From assembly GCF_035222275.1 (NCBI RefSeq), contig NC_085881.1, positions 1,736,001 to 1,800,000 of the forward strand: a stretch of 64,000 nucleotides of DNA. Reading direction: 5' to 3'. Within the stretch, counting starts at the first letter, position 1; each line of letters starts with the position of its first letter. The notes beneath the pieces were generated by a model. The model saw only the letters and a list, made by a program, of their open reading frames with translations, was not told the origin of the DNA and searched no databases. Made by a program: the position numbers and the translations under genes. Positions 1 through 11,236 of the stretch are shown here, in pieces. The DNA comes from Podospora bellae-mahoneyi. Taxonomy: Eukaryota > Ascomycota > Sordariomycetes > Sordariales > Podosporaceae.

Positions 1-18
1 GACAGGATGCAGGAGTAG

Positions 19-285
19 GATCACCGTCGTCGGTCTGTCACTTTGGGAAGGGAGGAAGGCGTCGTGGTAAGGGAGTTGGTAAGTGGTGAGCGCCATCGCT
101 CGGTGGCTTTGGGGCGAGAGGAGGGTGTTGTTGTACAGAGAGAGGGGGTGGATATTATCAAGGAAGAGGATAATATCGAGTATGGCGCTTTCATCAAACA
201 AGAGGCTATCACCGACAATGGTGTCGCCATCAAAAAAGAGGGTGAGGACAGCTTAGAAGTCCACATCAGGCAAGAGGATATATAA
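19..285 (+). CDS. 3' end of an unrecognised repeat protein (partial)
   Basis: An open frame of 88 codons runs from just after a TAG at 16-18 to a TAA at 283-285, so it is read as the last exon of a gene that starts left of the window, with the AG at 17-18 as a possible acceptor. Two copies of a 14-codon unit, at 28-69 and 94-135, share the core SVxLGREEGVVV. The copies differ mostly at third codon positions (Ser, Val, Gly, Glu, Val codons changed synonymously), which is how a translated, constrained repeat diverges. The C-terminal half repeats a charged motif, IKEE, IKQE, IKKE and IRQE; the first three fit the SUMO-acceptor consensus psi-K-x-E. No family was recognised. A pseudogene tail is the main alternative, because the sequence before the AG is purine-rich and a poor splice acceptor. 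Confidence 0.45.
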   Translation, partial: DHRRRSVTLGREEGVVVRELVSGERHRSVALGREEGVVVQREGVDIIKEEDNIEYGAFIKQEAITDNGVAIKKEGEDSLEVHIRQEDI

Positions 286-608
286 TGGCCGCCGTCTAAA
301 CTCTCAGAGAGACGGGTCGATTTTTCGGCAACTCACATCAGAGAGAAGGGATCGCCATAGATGGACAGGGTGCATTGCTCGCGGGGCATATACATTGGAC
401 AACAGGCGTTAGAGATATTGGCATTTTACTGGAGTTTTACCATGGAGATACCCAGACATCAGGAGAGTCACAGCCATGGCCTCACAGAGAATCAGAGATG
501 GAGACGCAATAAGACTCTTGGTTGTTTGTCTCATTTAAAGCCGCCTTTTCTGTCTGGAAAGTGATATCACTGACCCCCTCTTTCAGCCCATGAACTCATC
601 CCCCCTGT
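286..608. other. Intergenic spacer, convergent genes
   Basis: This lies between the stops of two convergent reading frames and should hold both 3' UTRs. Nothing else was recognised. Confidence 0.5.
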
Positions 609-1283
609 TCAGGTCGACTTGACATGCTCCTTGCAAATCCGATCATACGCCCCGCCAGCAACAAAGCCAGTAGCATTGGTAGAAACCAAGACTGACTCGG
701 GGATGCTATAATATTTTCACTTTATGTAAGCCCCCGTCCACCACCCATCAAGATCACAAAAAACTTACACAGCATCAAACAGATTACACTTCATCGTCTC
801 CCTCCTCCCCTTCTCGTCACGAGCCTCAAACCAGACAAAATACCCATTGCACTCCTCCTCGGCATTGCACAAAAACTGGCACTTCCACGCCCCAAACTGT
901 CCCTCGGCCGAGCTGTACCCGAACCAGTGAGGGCCAGAGACGAGGTGCTTCTTATACCAAGACTTTTCGACTTGGTAGCTGGTGGTCTTGTTGGAAGGAG
1001 TGACGAGGGTGTAATCTCCAATGTTGAACCCGCTGTCGTCGTTGGAGGAGGCGGCGGGGCCGGTGGTGCAAGCTGCTGGGGCGGGGAAGGCAGCGGTGCC
1101 TGTTTCGAGGTAGCTTCTCGAGGAGTGGGGGTGAAAGGAGCGGTAGACTTCCTGGGGAGGGGAGGAGGGGACGGATTTGTAGATTTCGGTGTCGGAGTCG
1201 GTGGGGTTCAGGGAGATTAACTTGGGGGATAGGAGGGGGGTGGCGGCGGCGAGGGTCGCCAGGAGGAGGGCTTTGAGGATCAT
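609..1283 (-). CDS. Small secreted protein with PAN/Apple-like cysteine pattern
   Basis: Two exons, 1283-769 and 705-609, give 203 residues. The 63-nt intron has a GTAAGT donor and TATAG acceptor and joins cleanly in phase, replacing an immediate stop with 31 more residues. The N-terminus MILKALLLATLAAATPLL is a signal peptide. A serine/proline-rich linker follows. The C-terminal half has six cysteines at about 72, 135, 139, 145, 166 and 196. The spacing CxxxCxxxxxC, followed by GYFVWFEAR and another Cys, resembles fungal secreted Apple/PAN-like domains that hold a YFxWFE-type strand between disulfides. Two NxT glycosylation sites lie near residues 98 and 182. The protein is probably extracellular or wall-associated. 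A ligand cannot be inferred. A cysteine-rich effector-like protein without an Apple fold is the alternative. Confidence 0.72.
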
Positions 1284-2278
1284 TTCAGGTGTGGGATTGG
1301 TGGTTGTAGGTAGGGAATTGAGTGAGGGTGAGAGTTGTTCGTTCCTAAAATCAGGTAGTTAAGAAGTTGAGGTTGAATGTGGATTGTAGGTCTCCAAGTT
1401 TGGTAAGAGAAGATGGAATTGTTCAGGTCGAAGTTGTAAACAGAAGTTGGTAGAGAACCTGAAGTCGAGGACTGCCAGATGGTGAGCCAAGAAAGCCGGC
1501 AGAGCCAGGGGAAGGAAAGAACGACTTTGAGTAAGTTACAGTCACCGCCCTGAATAAAAGACCCGAGCTTTCTGTGAGACTGCTCGTGCCTCCCTGAGAT
1601 AGATCCTTTGCCTTGTCAATGTGACCAAAGAAACAAGCTACCTCACAATTGGCGGCCATTATCGTTCACGGGTCTCGAAGACGTCTACACTGGTGCGCTA
1701 TCATCAAGGAAGCTCCTCAATTGCTAGTGGCTGAGCAGTTCTTCAAGCCATACTCGACATTCGTCTCACTTGTCGAGTCTTGCCAACCCAGTCTTCGTCC
1801 TCATGTCCAAGAGAGCAAATGCCACAAGAGTTCCGTCCGTATACCTATTTCTTTTTACCCTTATCGCTCCTTTCGTAGTAGAAGTATTCCCCTGAGGTTC
1901 ACAGCAGCACAATGACAGGTTCCACAAAGAAAATACCAAACGGGTGTAACACCCGGTGCCTGATCATGTTCGATCTGTGCTTGACTGCCTTTAATGAGGA
2001 ATGACAGGATATTCCTGTCCTTGAGGCGAAATGGTTGCTGCCAGCACTTTACATGAGACCGAAATAGCAAACAACCCCTGACACAAGGTGAGCCATGGCA
2101 AAACATGCAAACATCTGCTCAAAACTCCGCAATGTTTGCTCAGTCTTTTATGTAACATCTGAAAGGTCAACTAGGTTTCCTACACCATATCTATACCTAG
2201 GAATACTCCAGGCACACTGAACACCACAACTCACGCTTCCCATCTTCCCCCCTGCTCTCACTCCCTGCTCATCTCATT
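1284..2278. other. Intergenic spacer of about 1 kb
   Basis: It contains the promoter of the small secreted protein and the 3' UTR side of the M28 protease gene. Short open frames on both strands lack splice context and family features, and I see no RNA gene. Confidence 0.5.
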
Positions 2279-5200
2279 CTACACCGAAAACCCCTTCCGT
2301 CCCTCTACCAACCCCTCCGCAAACTTTGTAATCGCCGCCCAAACAGGTGAATATCTCAACCCCTCATCCAATGCAGGAATAGTCCCCGCCTCATTAGCAT
2401 CACTCCAAGCACAAACCACCTGTCCCTCCAACTTCTCAGCACCCTTCCACTCAACATCAACAACCCACCTCTCCCCTCTTTGCCGATGCCACAACTTCAA
2501 CTGCTTAATCCCACCCTCAGGGAACTGCCCAAATCTATCATCCCATTCCGAACCTCCCTGAACATTAAATCCCGAGATGGGCTGCTTAAACTCCAGGAAG
2601 CATGCCTTGGTATTGTCGGCCTCGATCTCCAGCTGGGCCTTGTTCCCCTCACCGCGCGTGGCAGTGACAGTAGCAAGGCTCTTGTAGATCTCCTCAATTG
2701 GCGTGTCCTCCTCAGGAGTCTCACTTCCCAACCGAGGGGCAACATCGACCCCGTCATAGCAACAACTGACCAGCTCCGCCCGCTTCGACTCCCCACAGCT
2801 AACATTCCTCCCCGAAGCCGACGGCAGCTCAGCAATGATCTTGTGAACATACTCATCCACCCCGTTATAGCACACCCGGTTATCCGCCGTGTCGAGATCG
2901 ATCTGTTGAACAAAGTACACCTTGTACCGACTTTCCTCTGAAAACGGAAAAGCCACCAAGTTGTAAATCAGCGTGCCAACAAACACCACCAACAAGAAAA
3001 CCGGAATGTGATGGCTAATCCGATGAATGACCGGCGTAATGGGCAGCAGAACCAACACCGTAAAGGCGAAAACAATCAAATACGGCAGCAGCAAGTTGCT
3101 CCCATCAGCACCAGTCTGATGAACAGCATCCACGAGCATCAATCCCGTCTGCGCCGCCAGGATAATCGTAAACGGCCCCAGAATCAAAAACTGGAAAAAC
3201 CACAGCCAAGAAGGCAAGCGTCCAGACCAAGCCTGCTCATGCTCAAACGGCTCGTCGCCATCCTGCCCGTACTTGCGAGCTCCATTGACCAACGCTGTGA
3301 TCGAACGGCGATACGTCGTAGCAAAGGTCGTGCGGAAGTGCTCGCTCGTGGCATTACCACCGCCCACCAACGGCGTGCGCTCAGTCGGTACTACCGCGTC
3401 TTCGTCGTCCGTGTCGTTACCGTCTCCCTGGCGCAGAGTGGAAGCATTCGAGTCCCGCGTGGCGGGCGGCACTAGAGATGGTTGGTGAGGGATCTGCGGC
3501 AATGGGGGAGGGGATTCAGTACGAGTATTGTTGTTGCCCGACTGGGGCTGGTAATAATCGTGAGCCTCATGATCCTCCCGAACTTGCTGACCCCAGGCGG
3601 CCTTCTTGGGCAAGGCAAAGAGCTCGCAGAGAGTGAGGAAGGTGGTCAGGCAGACGGCGGTCTGTAGGAAGACGATGGGGTAACCGGCACTGAGCTTGAA
3701 GCGATCTTCCGTCACGGTTACCGCAACGAGGGTAGCCCAGCCGAGGATGAACAACCAAATGTTGACATAGCCCCGGTGAAGCGCACTGGGTCTGGCAAAG
3801 TTGGCGCCGCGCATAATGGACCAGAAGGTGAAGTAGAAGAGCGAGAAGATCATAGCGATCCTACTCGTTGTTAGCCACACCATCCCCCGTTAATCCCCAA
3901 GAGAGAAACTTACACAGAATACCGATGACTGTAGATAATGAAAGGATTCACTTTCCTCATCAAGAAGGCCACCGCAAGCGACAGCGCCCCAGAAACAATA
4001 AACGCGAAGGGGAACCGAAAAGCACCTTTCCACCCGCCGACCAACACTGGCTCAAAGTCAGGCTGATCATACGTCCTGACGCTTGAGGTGAAAAAGTAGT
4101 ATTTGTCCAGTTTGTGAAGGATGTACGTGGCCAACACCAAGATCAGAGGCGTGGCCACCAGCACCGTCAGCGACCAGGCAAACATGCCTCTCAGGCCAAA
4201 ATTGACGAACCCCTTGCCAAAGAGATCAAACCACACTCCGTTGCTTGGGCTGCCATTGCGGACCTTGTTGCGGGCGCCATCAGGCCGAGCGCCAACAAAG
4301 GTATCCCCAGTATCCCCCGAGAGCTTACTGGTTGTGTGGATAGCCGCGCTGAGCATATGCCAAAGACTGGCCTTCGACGTGTGAGTAGCATCGTCCCTAT
4401 TGGTGTGATATCTCGATCTAGGCTTGAAGAAAGCAAGGTCGAGTCCTCGCTGCCCATACACGTCGTAAAGCACCGAGTAGTCAGTACCGCTCCTGATGAA
4501 CCCAAGCCCAAAGGCATCAGAAGCAATGACCGTGCCGAAGGGGTCCGAAGTCCCAGCATACGCAGCCGTGACCTCTCTGTCCGTAGTCCGGAAAAGATTT
4601 GCCCGTCCTCCAGCACCGGCACCCTCAAGATTCAAGAACGTATGGATATACGGATTCAACGGGTGCTGTCCCAGCGCTCTCGCACCGTACAGGTAATCCT
4701 CCTCGCCATTGTTAAGCATCACCACAATGCCCCTTTCCGGCTGGTGATCCGGGTGAGCAAAGTACTTGATCACCTGCAGGCAGGTAACAACACCCATACC
4801 GTCATCCGTAGCACCATACCCAGTCGAAACCCTATCACGATCATCAGTATCACCAACCCCTCAAAACATCATCCATCGTAAAGAACTCACGAGTCGTAAT
4901 GCGCATTAACCAACACCAAGCCCCTCTCATTCTTCCTCAGCCCCTCCACCTCTCCCCCCTCAGCACTCTTCCTCCACCAATCCCCCTCATCATCCCCCTT
5001 CCCCCTAACATAAACCAAAATATTCGTCCCCTCAAAATATGCCGCCACCTGAGCACTACCCGGCGTAGGCACCACGCTCCCCGCCATCAAACCCGTAACA
5101 TTGCTCCTCAAATCATCAAAAACCGTCACATTTCCCTTCTTCCCACCCACCCCACTCCCCTCCAATATCTCCCCCACCCTCGCCAGCAAATACCCCCTCA

Positions 5201-5426
5201 CCTCCTCGTTAAACCTGCTGTTATACGGATGATACCCCCTCGTGATCCTCGTCAGGTCCAGCCACGCCTCCGTCAGGTTCACCCCCTCAATCTTGCCATC
5301 ATCCGCCGCCGCCGGCGCAGGGGGGACCGTCTCGTTGATGATGACAATCGGGATCAGCAGGGCGAGGTAGACCAGCGTCGTCCAAAACGTCACCGGCCCC
5401 GGCCGGAACGAGATGGGGTTGATCAT
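2279..5426 (-). CDS. PFF1: Vacuolar membrane protease, M28 family (Pff1-like)
   Basis: Three exons, 5426-4891, 4831-3914 and 3860-2279, encode 1011 residues, about the usual length. Introns of 59 and 53 nt have GTGAGT and GTAAGT donors. The start is the ATG at 5426, in a good ccaccATG context; an upstream open stretch starts only with TTG. A membrane span at residues 11-33 is followed by the M28 metallopeptidase domain. Metal-site residues are visible: HYD at 176-178, ATDDG at 186-190, and the NGEED motif at 220-224 carrying the catalytic and metal-binding glutamates. The C-terminal half has several hydrophobic spans with a large polar loop between them, then a lumen-type domain. It is the homologue of yeast Pff1, a zinc aminopeptidase-like protein of the vacuolar membrane whose substrate is not established. 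The call is firm. Confidence 0.93.
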
Positions 5427-6220
5427 GGTGGGCAACAAACACAAGAGTGCTGTGCTTGGCTCGGTGATACGAGAGAGCTGCTTCTCTTCTTGGTGCGGGG
5501 AATCTCAAGACATGTGAAAAAAGTTAAGAGTGATTTAGGTACTGCAAGCCAAAACCGCCGTCGATAGTTCTTGAAAGGGAAAAGTCAATAGGTAACACGC
5601 GTAAGTGGGTGGTCGAGTCCGAGTCCCAAAAGGTGTGTGTGAATGATGGTGGAGGGGGACGATGCGGTGCAACCGTTCGAGGTTCGCCAACTGGGCAGTC
5701 TCGTCTTTGTTGCGTTGAGGCAACTGGTCGGGATAGAGCCTTCTTCCCTTTGTGGATTCAACACAGTTGGAACCCCTGGGAATTCCTGCTGTTTTCTTCT
5801 TTTGCCTCTGCAAGTTCAGGGCGATGGGCGATGTCGGGGAAGGCGACGAGATCATCTGAACATGAGAGCTGCAAGAGCTAGGGGAGCTCAAAGGCGGCCG
5901 GTGAATGGGCTTTGCCAAGGCCCGTTGTGCAGCGGGCTAGCATAAGAAATGGCCCAAGCTCCTGCTGGTGTCACTGAGCAGCAACAACAAAGAATCACAG
6001 TATAAACACATGTCTACAATACTTTGAATCTAATGAAATTACAAAGTTCTATGTTGCTGTATACTAATTAGACCGTTAGTTCCACTGTGCCTGATTACAT
6101 GTAAGCCAGACATCCTAACCATCAGAGGTCAAGGATCCAATAATAATGAAACAGCTGAGCCAAGCAACGTTAATAACAGGTCAGATCCCTATCGGTCAGT
6201 CGTTCCACCGGTTGCTACCA
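5427..6220. other. Spacer between protease promoter and BBP 3' end
   Basis: Both flanking genes point left, so this holds the protease promoter and 5' UTR, then the 3' UTR of the BBP gene. Short overlapping open frames were not supported as genes. Confidence 0.5.
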
Positions 6221-8528
6221 CTAAGCCCCCGGGGGAGGAGGAGGCGGCAAGTCCATGGGCGGAGGAGGAGGTGCTTCACCCGCAGGCGGAGGGGGCGGTG
6301 GGGGAGCTGCGTTGGCATATTGCTGGATGAGCGCGTTCAAGCCGCCAGGGAGGCCGGGAGGAGCACCGCCCGGAGGAGGGGGAGGCAGGCTGGGAGGCGC
6401 ACCGGGCATTCCGGGAGGAGCACCATAGCCGCCGTAGCCAGGATATCCACCGTAGGCCGCATGTCCACCAGCAGGCTGTTGCCATGGGGCCATCCCAGGA
6501 GCCGAAGGTGGCGGAGGGGGAGCACCGTATGAGTTGTGACCACCACCACCACTGCCATAATAGCTGTCACCGCCATCGCGACCATCACGTCCACCACGAT
6601 ACCCCCGGTCATCACGATCTCCACGGTCGCCACGGTCATCACGATAGTCCCGACCACGGTCTCCGCGATCACGGTCACCACGATCACGGGCCCACGGTGC
6701 AGGGCCACCTGAAGGACCGCTGGGAGGACCACCATAACCACCACCGCCACCATGGTGGTCATCACGATCGTTGTTGCGAGTACGCCAGGGAGCAGGACCG
6801 CCGGTTGGGGCGCTAGGACCGCGGGCCCAAGGCCGCGAATCACCACCAGCAGGACCAGTAGGACCGTTGGATCCAGGCCCGGCTTCGATCATGGCAGGAG
6901 CAGCACCAGTGCCGCCGAGTTCTTGCATGAGTTGCTGTAGAACATGGTTAGCATATGGATATCACCACCGAAAGGGACACAAGGGAAAAACTCACCTCAT
7001 ACTCGCGATCCACAGCATCGCCGCCGCCACCGCCGCCGATACGGCCGGCAGTGCGGTTAGCCATGGGACCATCATTGCGCCAGCTGGCACCGCGCTGTCT
7101 ATCAGGACAATCACGAGCCATATGCCCAGCATTGCCGCAAACACGACAGATGATGTTGGCCGTAAAGTTTTGCTTCTCAGGACAGTCATATTTGCGATGA
7201 CCGATCTGGCCGCAGTTCTGGCATGCCTGGTTCTCGTCGTCACGCAGAGTACCGTTCAAGGCGGCAAGCTCACGAAGTTGATTGCGCTTCAGTTCATTTT
7301 GACCCTCGGGAATAGACGCAGCCTGTAGCCAACATGTTAGCGCGTGTCTTCACTCCAGTGCATACGGGGAGGAAAAACTTACAGTCTCAATAATATTGTG
7401 AATCAGCTTCTTCGCCTTGTTCACCTTCTCCTCGGTATCGGCCATGATGAGACAGTGGAGATCTTCTTCCTGGTTACTGGAGTGAGCGGCGTCAGAACGA
7501 CCTTTGCCCTCCTTCACGGAGCCCTTGCCGCGAATTGCAATCTTGGCGCCGGATTCTGTCTCCATCTTCTTGAGGGTATTGCCGCGAGGGCCTATGAGTA
7601 AACCGACTTTAATACGGAAAACCTAAGTGTTAGTCATTTGGATATCGTGGTACAACGAGTTAGGTTAGGGCTGGAGTTTAGCATGTAGATGCCCGCAAGG
7701 CGCAGCTTCAGGCATTACGCCGACTGAGGTGCCTAGCAAAGCACCAATAGCAAGGAAGGGGGTGTGGTTAGAGAGGTTTGAGGGTTAGCAATCATACTGA
7801 AGTTAATCTCTGGATAGTCGTTCACAGGCACGTAGACCTTCTCCTGGGTCTTGGTTGGGCGACGGTAGTCCGAGGGAGGATGGTAGTTGGGGATCGTCTT
7901 CATCGCCTTCTCAATCAGCTTGTGGCGTTCGTCTTCGAGCTTCTTGCGGTAGCGGTATTCGCGGGTATTGACACGGCGACCATGGTTGTCGTATTGGGGC
8001 GCAGGGGAGGGCGATCTAGGATAGTGGGTTAGTATTTGAGATTGAGGACGGAATAGCATGGTAAAACATACCTGTCTCCATCAGCAGGAACGACGTCGTC
8101 GATCTTGAGTTTCTGTGTGATCTCCTCGATACGGAGATGGAGAGTGTATGCCTCGAGCTGCTCGCTGGTCATGTTGGCGACGATGGCAGTGGGAAGACCC
8201 ATCAAGCCAGCGGCCTTATTCTCGGTCGCCTCGCCCCAGCGGTTTCTCTTCTTGCGACGTCTCGGACCATCATCATTGTTACCTGGACAAGTCAAGTTAG
8301 CACTGAATTATCATTAGCAAAGGTAGGGTGAGAGGATGGAAACTTACCACGCTCAGGGCTTCGGCCACGCTTCACGTCGCGATCTCCATTCGTAACAGAT
8401 CCGTTGTTGGAGGCCGGGGGAGGACTGAAAGTGCTGCTGTCGTTGCCATCGCCATCGCCGTGCAAGCGACGGGCTTTTCCCAAGGGAATATTGTTGGAAC
8501 CGGTGATTCCTTGATTTCTCCACGACAT
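6221..8528 (-). CDS. BBP: Branchpoint-binding protein (splicing factor 1)
   Basis: Six exons, 8528-8348, 8282-8072, 8015-7798, 7606-7383, 7322-6996 and 6934-6221, encode 624 residues. The protein binds the intron branch sequence during early spliceosome assembly with U2AF. The U2AF-ligand motif KKRNRW is at 71-76. The KH/QUA2 RNA-binding domain follows, with GPRG at 209-212. Two CCHC zinc knuckles lie at 312-325 and 337-350. A low-complexity tail is rich in Gly and Pro, has an Arg/Asp/Gly tract at about 470-510, and ends in polyproline. Intron 3 (7607-7797) is unusually long at 191 nt. It uses the acceptor TTAAAG, 22 nt past the last CTAAC, skipping a CTTAG too close to that branch site. Exon joins restore the conserved INFIGLLIG sequence. 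The identification is very secure. Confidence 0.96.
7607..7797 (-). promoter_or_regulatory. Long BBP intron with five CTAAC branch motifs
   Basis: On the coding strand the intron carries CTAAC at 7788-7784, 7771-7767, 7668-7664, 7663-7659 and 7633-7629. An acceptor GCTAG at 7734-7733 would define a normal 65-nt intron; the reading then hits TAA after about 21 codons. The copy at 7633-7629 fits the productive acceptor. The excess of the protein's own binding motif suggests feedback splicing control, which is inference. Confidence 0.5.
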
Positions 8529-8915
8529 CTTGACGCTTGTGCTGATTCTGCAGAGTTGTTGATGTTTGGGATAGGTTTACCTGGGGCGAAGTTTTGTCGC
8601 ATCTCGCTCTTGTCAGGAAACTGTCCACCTAACGCTAGCCCGATCGAGGCTGAGTGGCGCTACACGTGATTGGGCGGCGCGCTTTCAGATGGGCCCACTT
8701 ATGTGGAAGGATCCCGATTCACATACGGCTTCTGGATGGGCATTGAATTGATGTTGTTGTTGAAGATATGAAAATGTTGACTCTGTACCAAGTCTGAAAA
8801 AGTCTATTTGTTTGATTTCATAGCTCGATATTCACTTCCATCAATAACCCTTACAGCCGTCATCTTACAGCCTACTTCCTTTCCCTAACGCTCCCACCAA
8901 CTTCCACTCCCTCCC
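8529..8915. other. BBP promoter region
   Basis: This 387-nt spacer separates two leftward genes. It should hold the BBP promoter and 5' UTR and the 3' UTR of the glutathione transferase gene. No other element was recognised. Confidence 0.5.
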
Positions 8916-9896
8916 TCACTTCTTAGCATCAGCCTTCATCCCCGCCTGCACCCAAGCCTTGCTCTTCTCCGCCTCCTTCTCCAGCTCCTCCTCACTCTTA
9001 TTCTTCATATCAAAAGCCGTATGCGGACTCGGCACATGCCTCCCCTTCTCCACCCCGGGCCTCTCCAACAACCTATGCAGCCACGCCTCCAGCTTGGGAA
9101 ACTCATCCAGACTCACCCCAGCCCAGTGATGAGCAGCCACCCACCCCCAACAAGCAAAATCCGCAATCGTAGCCCGATCTCCCACCAAATAATCTCCCTT
9201 CTCAAGCTGCCTCTCCATCACCGAATACAGCCGTCTCGTCTCATTCTGATACCGATCAATCCCGTATTGGATCTTCTCGGGGGCATACCGGAAGAAGTGG
9301 TTTGCCTGTCCTTGCATAGGCCCTGTCATCAAACACCATTAGCATCAACTCATCCATCTCCTTCTTCTCACTGTCATATAACTCACCCAGCCCCCCCATC
9401 TGCCAATGCAGCCAATTATTCACCTCATACCCCTCCTTACTCCCCCTCGGGTACGAAACCTTGTGCTCGGTATCATACCTATCCACCAAATACTGCATGA
9501 TACTTCCGCTCTCAAAAAGGTTAATCGGCGTGCCATCCGGGAGGGTGTCCGTCAGGGCAGGAATCCGCCCATTGGGGTTGATTTCCAAGAACCAAGGCTC
9601 CTATCGCTTCCACATCAACATCACATTTACCCTACCTTATGCGAGCGGAGGGGGGAACATACCTTCTGCTCATTCTTACTAAAAGAAATGGGCGTCACCT
9701 TGTAAGGCAACCCAAGTTCTTCGAGAAGGATGGACACCTTGATTCCGTTGGGTGTACCAACAGTGTAAAGGTGGATGTTGCTGTTGTTCGACGCCATCTT
9801 GGATGTAAAGTTCCGTAAGAAAGTTTTGGGATGAGTCTTGGTCAAGTGGGAGGCGAGCTGGGAAATGCGCTGCATTGATGGGGAGGGGTCAGTCAT
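8916..9896 (-). CDS. Glutathione S-transferase, Ure2/YfcG-like
   Basis: Three exons, 9896-9663, 9600-9387 and 9322-8916, encode 284 residues from the first ATG or 251 from the ATG at 9797. Introns are 62 and 64 nt. The N-terminal thioredoxin-fold glutathione domain starts at [13 protein letters not shown] and includes the cis-Pro region NPNGRIPAL and the ESGSIMQYL glutathione-contact motif. The helical C-terminal domain has [16 protein letters not shown] and IADFACWGW. This is the fungal Ure2p/YfcG class of transferases or disulfide reductases, acting on xenobiotics or thiols. The extra 33 N-terminal residues contain Arg, Lys, Ser and Thr but few acids, so they could be a mitochondrial presequence, giving two forms from two starts. 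Start choice is uncertain; the family is not. Confidence 0.92.
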
Positions 9897-11236
9897 TTTC
9901 TTCACAACAGCAGCAGTTCTCTTATATATACACGGAAGTATATTGTGGGATTGTGCAACGTGAGGTAGGTATAATGAGAAGGGATGATATGGGCACTGGT
10001 GTAACACTCACTAAAGCTCAAGTTAGAAATCCACTGCTCCTATTTTACAAATCAAGCCGCAGTTAACTGAAGCTCGGTTCGGGAGTATGTTACCGAGGAC
10101 TAGTTTCAAATGATGTATGTACTCTCCAAAATAGAAAGAGAGGGGAAGAATTTGAGTGGGGGTTGTTGAACAAGATGATGGGGTTTATTAATCCTCTCAT
10201 CAACACTTTCACGAAGATGCTACAAATAGGCGATGCCAGTCCGCTAGTCAATGATGACGAATCGACCCTCTCAGAAGCCGGATCGACAATTGCGCCGTCT
10301 GCCGTACCATCGATCTCATGAAAGAAATGGAACAGGCTGGTGGGTGAGTAGAGAGGTTGAGAGGTTCGATTTGTAATGCCCCACCTACATCGGGAACAAG
10401 TGTTGCGGGGAAGACGCTTGTCGAATGTCAACGACTCGCTCTCCATGAAAGGGAAAATAAGGGCGCGGTAAACATTCAGCATTCCGAGAATCCGTTGGTC
10501 ATAGTGGCTTGTTGGCTGAACTGTTCAAAGCTTCTCGATGCTATCTCAACGGCAGCCTGCCTGGTTGTGTCTCGGTAAAGTTGACTGCCGAGGCTGACAT
10601 GCCTATCAATTTAATGTCCAGTGACATCATCCACAAAACAATTCATTGTAGACCCGAGTCTGAGCAACGCTGCAACGCTCGCTTTCGAGCTGGTCATTAT
10701 ATCTCAACGCACGTCGCAACCTCTGTCAGTATCAAGCATATATACCTCAATTGTGTTCCAGGAAGCTTCTACTCCCCATCAAACCTACAACCAACAACTC
10801 TGTTCACCCGCCCCCAAACTCTACCTTCTTTTTCAACTTTTCTCTCTCCAACCGACCCCATCTTGCCCCCTCGGGCCAGAAAAGAAGAAACCCCCGAATC
10901 ATGCCCATAATTCGTGGCGTCTTAAAAATAGAAATACTAAAAACCTTGTAGCCGACGAGATCTCCCCAGCTCTGACAACTGTATACTGTTTGTACTCCAG
11001 CCCGCCGGCCCTCTTTGCTGCCGGCCCAATATAGTAAAGACAATGATTCATGGTATCATTCATAACACAACGCCCCGTCGCCGCCTGCCTGCCTGCCATA
11101 TGCCCCTGGCCCACCCACCAAATCCATCCAAGGGCTCCCATCCAAACCAGAAGCAAAAAGGTGGTCCTTCTCAACATCATATACACACAGAAGAAAAGAA
11201 ACATCAAAAAAGGAAATGCGATCATTATGACGCTCT
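9897..11236. other. Spacer between kinesin 3' end and GST promoter
   Basis: It holds the GST promoter, with a TATATATA stretch about 25-35 nt upstream of its first ATG, and the kinesin 3' UTR. One short open frame inside is listed separately. A 130-codon minus-strand frame at 10090-10482 shows no family features. Confidence 0.45.
10175..10321 (+). CDS. Possible 48-residue small protein
   Basis: An ATG-to-TGA frame of 49 codons begins MMGFINPLINTFTKMLQIGD and continues with a Ser/Thr/Ala/Pro-rich, acidic tail. The composition looks more protein-like than neighbouring frames and it stands alone between two genes. There is no homologue I recognise, no clear promoter, and a stop lies three codons upstream. 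It may be chance. Confidence 0.18.
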   Translation: MMGFINPLINTFTKMLQIGDASPLVNDDESTLSEAGSTIAPSAVPSIS

